Assembly: GCA_010015655.1 (NCBI GenBank)
Contig: ML976699.1
Span: 399,003 to 463,002 of the forward strand
From: Bimuria novae-zelandiae CBS 107.79
Lineage: Eukaryota > Ascomycota > Dothideomycetes > Pleosporales > Didymosphaeriaceae
DNA: 64,000 nt
Reading direction: 5' to 3'
Below are positions 56,396 to 64,000 of the stretch, one piece after another. Every line of letters begins with the position of its first letter. Position 1 is the stretch's first letter. The position numbers were made by a program, and so were the translations under genes. The notes under the pieces were generated by a model. The model did not search any database. It worked only from the letters and a program-made list of their open reading frames with translations, and was not told the DNA's origin.

Positions 56396-58564
56396 TCAAA
56401 CAATCGTATACGCCGTCGCCGAAACCCGCTTCAAAGCTTCCTGGTCTGGAGGATTACCGATAGCAAATGCTCCAACCCGGCGAAAAGTGTCGTCTCCAGC
56501 CCTATCCAACAACAGCCCAAGCAACCGCTTATCGTTGTTGTCTCCAGTGTCGTCGATCCACTCTTCGCACTCGTATATGGGCGCACACCACAACGTTTTC
56601 CCCGGCAATGTTTCATCGAAGTCGTCAAACACGACGTCGTTGTATGGGTCATCCCATATTTGTGACATGGCCCCATCAGGCCCGATTCGTGCGCATGATA
56701 AGCTGTATGAGATGCCCTGAACTCGCTCGATTCCCCGGCCGATTGCTTCGACCCAGGGTCTTTTGCGGGCCACTTGAGCTTCGGTGAGTGAACCTAAGAT
56801 GCGAATGAAGAGCGGGCGGTAGAGCAGTAGCGAACCTGCAAGATTGGGACCCTTCTCCTCCTGTACTTCCCAGTGCGAGATCAACGATAACTCCGACGCG
56901 CCGGACGCCCACTCAGTCCAGATAGGATAGTCCAGCGAAGCCCAGGACCAAGATGGCGCGCGATACGTGGACGGCCGAGGGTCAGGCCATTTCCCCTTGT
57001 CGATGGCGCCTCGGGTCCAGAGGAGACAGTAAGGGAGGTCCGCTTCCCACATTCCGGCCCAATAACGGCCTCGCGCAAGACCTCTTGCTTCGAGAGCTGA
57101 CACAAGACCGGCTAGAGCCACGAGTTTGTCTTTGCCGAACGTGAGCTCGCACTTGCTATAATCGCTGATTAGCACCGACCAAGCGGCATCGTCCTCAGTG
57201 AACTCCGTTCGCCAGAAGCGGTTACGTCGATCATGGAAATGCCAGAGAGCATCCGGTACTTTAATAGGATACGCCTCTGTAGCGGCAGTAGTGCGACATT
57301 CCCAGACCAGGCCTGCGTCCGTGAAATGGACCATGCGTGTCGCGAGGAACCTCTCTTGCATGACCCACGCGCGTCGAAGCAAGGGTTTGTCCATGAGGCT
57401 CTTGCCCCATTCGATGCTATTTTCCACGACTATGTACCGTTTCTGGGGCGCTGCTCTCCACGTTATCTGTGCTACTGAAGCCGATTCTCCCATTTCGTCG
57501 AACAAGCTGCCGTGGCAATTCATTGAACTCGTTGCTCCGATATTGATCACAGCCCTAGAGTAGATTACCCCCATCAGTTGTGATTCGCGGGCCCAGTCTT
57601 CGTCCGAATCTTGGAGTATGCACAGTGAGTCGATCCATAGGTAGCGGATGTCTTGGTGCCGGCATACCTCTATCGCTTCGGAGAACACACGGGGGATTCT
57701 TTCGCGAGGGATACGGTTCTTCATCCGCTGTATATTTGTCGTGAGCAGCTGGAGCGGCTGAGAATTACCCCAGCAGTGGCTCAGAGTAGCATAGACTGGA
57801 GGTAGGGCGTGAAGGTGCTTGCCTTCGAAATCGAGAAGTCGAAGAGAATCCGAGGGTACGAGCCCGATATCTAGCAAACGAGAGGGCGTGTAAGATCCGT
57901 CAAAGATAGAGCGGCAATCGGTGTGCTTGTGGTTTTCCAAACAATTTCGGTACCATTTTGACAATAAATTTCTGGACGTGAATGAGCTCGATTCCTCGTG
58001 CGCGACGCTCTCTTGTCTCTCCCCTGTGTTCGTCAATGCCATCATGCCGAAAAACGAGAAGATATGACATACCTGGCTGACCATCGTAGAGTACATCTCC
58101 TTGAATCTCTGTCAGCCCGCTAACATTTCTCCTAACATATTTCGCAGTACAATGTTCGAACGGATCATCTTACTCCCATCAGCCCAACGCGGCCATCCGA
58201 TCTAGGAGCACGTACACGGTAGCAAACTAAACACCATATCCCTCTGGATCTCATCATTACCCATCAACCTTTCAACCTCAATTCTGAGCTCCATTTCATC
58301 GCCTTCTAAGATTGCGTCTGCGACTGTGCTGCGTTTGTGCTGTACGACGCTAAATCGCGTACTGACTTCGCTGTCCGACCAGTCTTCTTTCCCGAACCCA
58401 GTGACGCATTCGCGCCATATCGCTTTGCAGATGCGACACCCATCCTCTGCCGCTCGACGCAGGCTAGTGACGCTTATGTGGTGGGACCCGTGAATGGAGC
58501 GGACGTCTAAATTGATCTCCTGGAAGACATCAAGGCAGCCATTACAGAACAGGCTGGTAGCCAT
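56396..58564 (-). CDS. Heterokaryon-incompatibility (HET) domain protein
   Basis: Three exons (58564-58218, 58119-58073, 58023-56396) give 673 residues. The first intron's ends (donor GTGTAC, acceptor TTAG) are less certain than the second (donor GTATGT, acceptor CACAG). The N-terminus has the usual Cys-containing lead (LFCNGC, DGCRICKAIW). The HET domain follows: ATLSHCWG at 210-217, RYLWIDSLCILQDSDEDW at about 258-275 with an IYSRAVINIGAT strand after it, and RAWVMQERFLATRMVHF at about 349. The post-HET region has DKLVALAGLV and APSWSWASLDYP. HET proteins trigger a cell-death response after fusion of unlike strains; the partner locus is unknown. It looks intact, in contrast to the broken HET-like gene at 29675-43159. 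Confidence 0.85.
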
Positions 58565-58856
58565 CGTCGTATGCGTAGGACTTGTGGGATGAAAAGTGGT
58601 GGTGTTGCCTGTTGGGGTGACGTTTACAGAGGAAAGCGCGGATTGGCTGCCTGAGGAAGGAAGCGACCCACGTCATGGGAACTCGTTCGAAAAGTACGTC
58701 CTGGAGTGACTCAGCATTGAATGCGATCACGAAGTGCTCCTGAAATGTTGTGCCTGACGCCAACCCACTCATCTGTACCATACATCGCAGGACTGTCATA
58801 TCAGGATGGGTTTCTTATTGCTGCGCCTCGCATCGTATATATAAGCATCCTATCGT

Positions 58857-60122
58857 TCATGATGCAGTCGCACGCTCTTCCTGTTGCTTCTTCGCTGCCC
58901 ATAGTTTATCTTTGCTTATACCCTTCAGAATCTTATCCGCGCCCTTGTCGAGCAGTATCCGTGCAACGTCCTTGCCCAGGTCTACTGCGTCCTCTACTGA
59001 CCTGACCTTCCGCGCTGTCTCGTACTCGACGCACTCCTTGCCATTCACGCTGACCACAAGGGTCTTGAGCACCAGCTCCTGGTCATCCATATGAGGCTCA
59101 GGCTCCTCTACCGGCTTCCCATGCTTGTCGAAGTCTTTCGGAGGTTGTATGCCGACGGCTAGGCCCTTTCCGCCCCGCCACGAAGTCTCCACGCCAATCG
59201 GCACACTGCAACCGCCCTCCAGCGCGCGCAGAAGCGCACGCTCTGCCGAGCAGGCCCGTGTTGTCTTTTCGCACTTTATTTTGGAAACAAGTTCTTGCAT
59301 ATCTTTGTCGTCTTTCCGGATCTCTAGCGCCAGCGCTCCCTGTCCTACTGCGTGCAGCATGCCACCAGTCAGACTAGTGAGGTACTGCGTTATCCTCGAC
59401 TCCCAGCCCATGCGCTTGATGCCTGCAGCAGCGAGGATGATTGCAGCGTATGGCGAGTCTTCGGCGTCGAGCTTAGCCAGTCGAGTGCCCACGTTGCCTC
59501 TGAGGTCGGCGAACTTGAGCTCCGGGTACAGTCGTCGCAGTTGTGCAGATCGCCGAATCGAGGAGGTACCTATCGTTGAGCCAGTGGGGAGCGTAGCTAG
59601 AGTAGTCTCTTGTGGCAGACGTGGGGAAACGATGAGAACGTCGCGAGGATCTTCGCGCTCCATGATGCAGCCGAGCGCGAGGTTTTCGGGGAGTTGTGTA
59701 GGCATGTCTGCGCGAATAGTCAGCTGGCACATCCCACAGATGGTTTTAACAGAGATGCTACCTTTCAAGCAATGCTGGATCATGTCCAGCTCGCCCGCCT
59801 CCAGCATCGTCTCCAGCTCACCAGTCCATAAACTCTTCGCATTTTCTCCTTGACTTAGTATTTGGAGTGGCGTGACCTTGTCCTTGTCTCCTTGGGCTAA
59901 TACTGGACAAATTTCATACGTCCTGTTGGGGTGCACCTTCTTCAGCTCCTGTTCTATCCATCGCGCCTGCACCTGAGCAAGCGCGGAGCGACGCGTGCCG
60001 ATTCTAATAGGAGGGAATTGAGTGCTTGCTGACGTGTTTGCCGTCTGCGGAGCAGATTCAGCAGGCGCTGGAAGGTCTGTCGCTGTCGCTGAAGCCATCG
60101 GGCGAAACGGACGACGTGGCAA
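58857..60122 (-). CDS. HEM3: Porphobilinogen deaminase (hydroxymethylbilane synthase)
   Basis: This enzyme joins four porphobilinogen units into hydroxymethylbilane in haem synthesis, in the cytosol. Exons 60122-59762 and 59707-58857 are joined over a 54-bp intron (donor GTAGCA, acceptor GCGCAG), giving 403 residues, or 395 from the second Met at 60098. IRIGTRRSALAQVQA opens domain 1. The splice rebuilds the ELDMIQHCLKDMPTQ active-site stretch (the Asp of KDMPTQ binds substrate). DLRGNVGTRLAKL lies near 189-201, and GGCSVPIG near 285-292 carries the cofactor-binding Cys287. The first 30 residues are Ala/Thr/Pro-rich and may be a leader. The intron is a multiple of 3 and has no stop, so unspliced mRNA would add 18 residues inside the active-site region. 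Confidence 0.93.
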   Translation of the reverse strand: MPRRPFRPMASATATDLPAPAESAPQTANTSASTQFPPIRIGTRRSALAQVQARWIEQELKKVHPNRTYEICPVLAQGDKDKVTPLQILSQGENAKSLWTGELETMLEAGELDMIQHCLKGSISVKTICGMCQLTIRADMPTQLPENLALGCIMEREDPRDVLIVSPRLPQETTLATLPTGSTIGTSSIRRSAQLRRLYPELKFADLRGNVGTRLAKLDAEDSPYAAIILAAAGIKRMGWESRITQYLTSLTGGMLHAVGQGALALEIRKDDKDMQELVSKIKCEKTTRACSAERALLRALEGGCSVPIGVETSWRGGKGLAVGIQPPKDFDKHGKPVEEPEPHMDDQELVLKTLVVSVNGKECVEYETARKVRSVEDAVDLGKDVARILLDKGADKILKGISKDKLWAAKKQQEERATAS

Positions 60123-60421
60123 TGCGCTGTGAAGGTTGAAGGATAATTTCCAAAGCAGTGATGTCCGCCTTCAGTGGGATGGCAATAACGGTGGGGCACT
60201 TTTTCACGGCAGGAACAACCGGTTATCGATAACAGTAGACAGCCGAGCCGCAGGGCCATCGAATCTCACAATTTCATCTTTCCCATCGTTCAAGCTTGCA
60301 CAGTGGATCTTGTAATCATTCACTCTAATTTTGGCTATGCTCTGATGCTTATGGTATAATTCAAGAGTCAGGACTCAACCGGGTCGTTCCAAATCAATCA
60401 GCCATGGGTACTGCGCTTCTT
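60123..60421. other. Short intergenic region between ribonuclease and HEM3
   Basis: About 300 bp, holding the 3' end of the ribonuclease transcript and the HEM3 promoter, both on the minus strand. No other signal is seen. Confidence 0.4.
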
Positions 60422-60887
<466 letters not shown>

Positions 60888-62137
60888 TGTGCTGGTTTCT
60901 GGCTGGATTGCGAAGGACTACTTCGAAAAGCGAAGGAAGACGGACAGAAATATCACGACTCGGCCTAACTTCCCACAGATGCCTCCAGGCTGGACTATAT
61001 ACTCCGACCGTGGTGGTGAGCCAGTCGGCCGTCTCCGAACCAGCATCTCCTAGCCCTGGATCATCAGGTACCGCGTTGATTATTCTGCATGCCGTCCAAG
61101 ATCGCTATCGCTACCTCTATCCCAAAACCAACCTCACCCCCCGCAAAAGCTTCCGATGACCGCCTTTGGCGGTTACTGCTTGCATGCACCCTCTATTTTT
61201 CTCGTAACCACCCACCTATCCTCGTCCTCTTCCCTTCGCTGGGGGATCGACAGGAGCGCCAACTCTACCTTGAGACGATCATTTTGCGCCATTCCTAGGC
61301 GCACCTTGCCCAGTTGCGGTCTTGATTGGATCGTATATCGCTCCGGACGAAACTACTCTTACAGTACCCCACGATGCTCGCCCCGGCCCTTGGTGCAAGT
61401 AACCGAACAGGAAGGTCACCATCCCTAGCCATGAGACCGCAAAGTAGGGCATGCTACTCGTCTGGAGCTCGGGTTTATCGCGAACGAGCACATGTGTGGC
61501 ATTGATAGGCCCCTCAGACATGGGGATCATCACTATAAGCTCTCGGGAGCTAGCCGCTTTCGGCAGGTACGGCGGATGATTGGACGCCGGAGGCAGGCAC
61601 GATGTGGTTATGTATAGCGAGGAATATCTCGCCGTTTACTTATTACGTGAACACTATGCGTGCACGTGTGCAAGGTATCATCTCGGAACGGCCCTGGGGC
61701 ACATCTGGGACTTCCTTTGGCGGTAGGGACCCCGAGTTTACCCACGCCATGGCGCCGGCATCGGCAACGGCGGAAGAGACCAAGACGATTCACCGCTGGT
61801 AGAAAGACCATGATGAACAATCAATCGCGGGGCTGACTCACCTTCGTTCAAAGAAAGGGAAGGAGCGGACTCCGGCACGCAAATAACGTGCGGGCACTCA
61901 CATCCTTGACTGAGTTGTTGTATAATGGATCGAACACAATAATTCGCGATGTATAGACTGTCTTTGGAAGCTTGATTACGGGTCTTCGCCATGTTTAGGT
62001 GTAGGAGTAGGCATTTCACTGCGATGCACTTCCATGAAACGGCTCTGATGATGGAATCCACGTGAGAATAGTTTTCGATAGCCATCGATGCGAAGTGGTT
62101 TGGTTATTTAAGGGTGTAAATTTCGATTGAGGGGTTT
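60888..62137. other. Intergenic region between ribonuclease and PARG-like genes
   Basis: 1.25 kb without a convincing gene. The minus-strand ORF 61279-61533 contains one hydrophobic stretch (YFAVSWLGMVTFLFGYL), but no splice-linked partner or family was found. The first 110 bases hold the ribonuclease promoter. Confidence 0.45.
60995..61001 (-). promoter_or_regulatory. TATA-like box of the ribonuclease gene
   Basis: On the minus strand TATATAG lies about 108 bases upstream of the ribonuclease ATG (60887), a spacing similar to the TATA-like boxes of the chitinase and subtilase genes. Confidence 0.35.
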
Positions 62138-63559
62138 TTAATCTGGCCGTACGGTTCTGTCAGGGAGCTTCAGATCGCCATCAAAGTCGTCTACATCGCT
62201 GTCGTCTACTGGGTCATCTGAACTGCCATCAAGCTCCTCTCTACCTTCTTCCGCCTCCTCTACCTCTGATTCGCTTTCGTCCTCGCTGTCCTGGCTCTGA
62301 TTTGACGGAGTCCCTTCTCGCTCTTTGAGCTGGGCCTTTAAACCCTCCAGAATAACCGTCATCCGCTGCTTCAACTCGGCATTCCACACCTTCTCAATCT
62401 GGCCCTCCATCTCCGCAATCTTACTCCTCAACTCCTCCCCCAACTCATCCGTCTCTTCCTCGCCATCATCCTCCTCAAGCCCACCCGGTCCCTCCTCAAC
62501 CACAACACCACCCCCAAACGCATCCGCAAACTCCCTCGCCATCTTCTTATGAGAAATCGCAAACACCACCTCTTCCAGTCCCGTCCATCTCTCAGCCTTC
62601 CTTCCCTTTTTCTCATTCTTTTTTCCCTCTGGCAGGGGGTCTAGTACAGTCCTCCACGCCTCCGCAACATCCCTCACAGGATTCCCATACGCGCCTGCCC
62701 CCCACGCACCCAACACGCACTTCCTCACCCCCTTTCTCTGCAAAATCCTCATAACCGCACGCATCTTCTCCTCCACCAGCCTTCTATCCTTCACCCCTAA
62801 TCTCGTCTCCCCCTCTGGCCCCTCAAGATCCGGAAACCGCAACCCTCCCGCACTAACAACATCCACCCACCACCTCTCACTCACTCCTAACTCCCCGGCT
62901 GGATCGCCAAGCGGGAGACGCGGTGCGCGAAAAACGAGCACGTCGCGCGTAAACACGGCGCCACGCTCGGGGAGGCGGTAGAAGGAGTCGTGCAGAGAGG
63001 GGAGAAGCGTTGTGCGCGCGCAGAGGAATTCCTCTTGGGAAGTGGCGCCCGCGAGGACGCCTCCGCCCGGGTGGAGCGGGGAGGCCATGTTCAGAATACA
63101 GGGGTTGGGGTGGGTGCGGGTGTTGCGGGGGAGGAGGGTGGAGGATGCGGTGAGGGTGTCGGTTGTGAGGATGCGGATTTTCAGCGGCCGTTCAGGTTCT
63201 ATGGGCAGGAAGGAGCGCGAGTCGTTCTTCCCCTTTGCTCTCGATATGTCATCTTGAGCGTGAATGGGTGGAGGGTCGGAGGGTGTGGTTTTCGCTTTTC
63301 GCCGTCCCTGGCCTTTGCGCTTGATGTATTTCGCATCGTTGTCGTCGGCACGTTCCTTCTCTTTTGGTGTTGATGTAGCTGCAGAGATGGGACCTGGGTC
63401 GACGATGAGTTCGCTGTTTTCTGCGCTCTTGCGCGCTCTTGCATTCGATGCCAAAATGGCTGGGACGACTTTATTGATAATGTGGCGGGCCTGTTTGGCG
63501 CGAATGTCTTTTCTTATCGCTGGCGGCGCGAGGCCCTGCGATTTCTCGGTGCGGCCCAT
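62138..63559 (-). CDS. PARG-like macrodomain protein (TIGR02452/DUF2263 family)
   Basis: An intronless protein of 473 residues. The centre carries the signature of microbial-type poly(ADP-ribose) glycohydrolases: ILNMASPLHPGGGVLAG (Asn157, GGG 165-167) followed by TSQEEFLCART (QEE 175-177, the last Glu being catalytic in the family). A FTRDVLVFRAPR strand and a GAWGAGAYGNP motif near 300 close the macrodomain. Such enzymes remove ADP-ribose chains or units from proteins. The N-terminal 110 residues are basic and the C-terminal 95 very acidic with a predicted coiled coil (IAEMEGQIEKVWNAELKQRM), which suggests nuclear work or chaperone-like contacts. The start at 63559 (MGRTEKSQGLAPP) matches the conserved N-terminus seen in fungal members. 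It looks intact. Confidence 0.85.
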   Translation of the reverse strand: MGRTEKSQGLAPPAIRKDIRAKQARHIINKVVPAILASNARARKSAENSELIVDPGPISAATSTPKEKERADDNDAKYIKRKGQGRRKAKTTPSDPPPIHAQDDISRAKGKNDSRSFLPIEPERPLKIRILTTDTLTASSTLLPRNTRTHPNPCILNMASPLHPGGGVLAGATSQEEFLCARTTLLPSLHDSFYRLPERGAVFTRDVLVFRAPRLPLGDPAGELGVSERWWVDVVSAGGLRFPDLEGPEGETRLGVKDRRLVEEKMRAVMRILQRKGVRKCVLGAWGAGAYGNPVRDVAEAWRTVLDPLPEGKKNEKKGRKAERWTGLEEVVFAISHKKMAREFADAFGGGVVVEEGPGGLEEDDGEEETDELGEELRSKIAEMEGQIEKVWNAELKQRMTVILEGLKAQLKEREGTPSNQSQDSEDESESEVEEAEEGREELDGSSDDPVDDSDVDDFDGDLKLPDRTVRPD

Positions 63560-64000
63560 GGGAAAATCTATTTCTCTCGGGCAATATTGTTGCTAAGTTT
63601 TGCGCTTTAGAAGTTATGATTGTTGGATGGATGTATCAATTGATGTATTGTGGCCAAAACACCGTGATGGTTGATGACGAGATTTAGGGCAGGTTTAGCC
63701 GACGCGAGAGCTGCGGCCTCAGCAACGCGCTTTTTGGGAGTCGAAGGTTTTTGACTTGCATCTAATTAAGTTGGTCCAAGAGAGTCCATTTCGAGGATTA
63801 AATTATGTACAATGCTATTACAAGAACAGAATACGGTCTATGCAAGCTTTACCCACACCTCTAAACCACAACAGTCTCCTAATGTCCAAACTCTCATACG
63901 TTTAATGCGTCATCCTTTTTAAAACTGACATGCTTAGAAATCCCACAACGTACCAAAGGCATGCAGCCCCGCTGTAAGTTCGGTCAGTAGAAGCTTCACA
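63560..64000. other. Upstream region of the PARG-like gene
   Basis: No gene is seen up to the window edge. It should contain the promoter of the minus-strand PARG-like gene; an AT-rich stretch lies near 63760-63850. Confidence 0.4.

Noticed and set aside
56201..56665. 154-codon plus-strand ORF
   Set aside because: It overlaps the end of the HET gene on the opposite strand and has no domain.
59125..59853. 242-codon plus-strand ORF
   Set aside because: Antisense shadow of HEM3, Ser/Arg-rich, without any family motif.

Overview
This window reads as a chromosome segment of a filamentous ascomycete (Pezizomycotina, probably Dothideomycetes; the class is an inference). The reasons are small GT-AG introns of about 46 to 140 bases, a Zn2Cys6 regulator, heterokaryon-incompatibility (HET) genes, and transposons saturated with TAA/TAG stops of the CpA-to-TpA kind left by repeat-induced point mutation (RIP).

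Layout. 1-10430 is a block of decayed elements: the 3' end of a hAT transposon, a Copia element with a 5-bp target duplication, and a Gypsy gag remnant. 10560-11432 holds a broken reading frame. 12251-17577 is a gene island: a tRNA/rRNA pseudouridine synthase, a Gfo/Idh/MocA oxidoreductase and a frame-shifted MFS transporter. 19322-28797 carries three Fot/pogo-type DNA transposons around an intact Zn2Cys6 regulator (22804-24397); two of the transposons abut and share one TA. 29675-43159 is a HET-like gene cut by a 12.6-kb Copia element, which is itself cut by a 6.7-kb chromodomain Gypsy element. A fourth pogo element follows at 43739-45864. From 46651 to the end is mostly functional gene space: a secreted GH18 chitinase, a secreted subtilisin-like protease, a GFA-domain gene with one nonsense codon, a small unknown gene, an EthD-domain protein, a small Cys-rich protein, a complete HET gene, porphobilinogen deaminase (HEM3), a secreted T1-type ribonuclease and a PARG-like macrodomain protein.

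How it fits together. The genes form no evident pathway cluster. Chitinase, protease and ribonuclease are secreted hydrolases, each with a TATA-like box about 85 to 135 bp upstream of the start, which fits regulated expression. Housekeeping genes (HEM3, pseudouridine synthase) sit beside fast-turnover genes (HET, transporter, GFA). Several of the latter are broken by frameshift, nonsense or insertion, as expected next to RIP-active repeats.

The most interesting structure is in the repeats. All four pogo elements share one terminal-repeat layout: a short motif repeated with a 17-bp period at the same offset, but with a different motif in three of the four cases. The LTRs of the 12.6-kb Copia element show a sharp reciprocal switch in which copy carries RIP-type changes. 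I found no CRISPR, no convincing tRNA or rRNA gene, and nothing I can defend as a wholly new biological system. All exon boundaries were read by eye from splice consensus, frame and family similarity.
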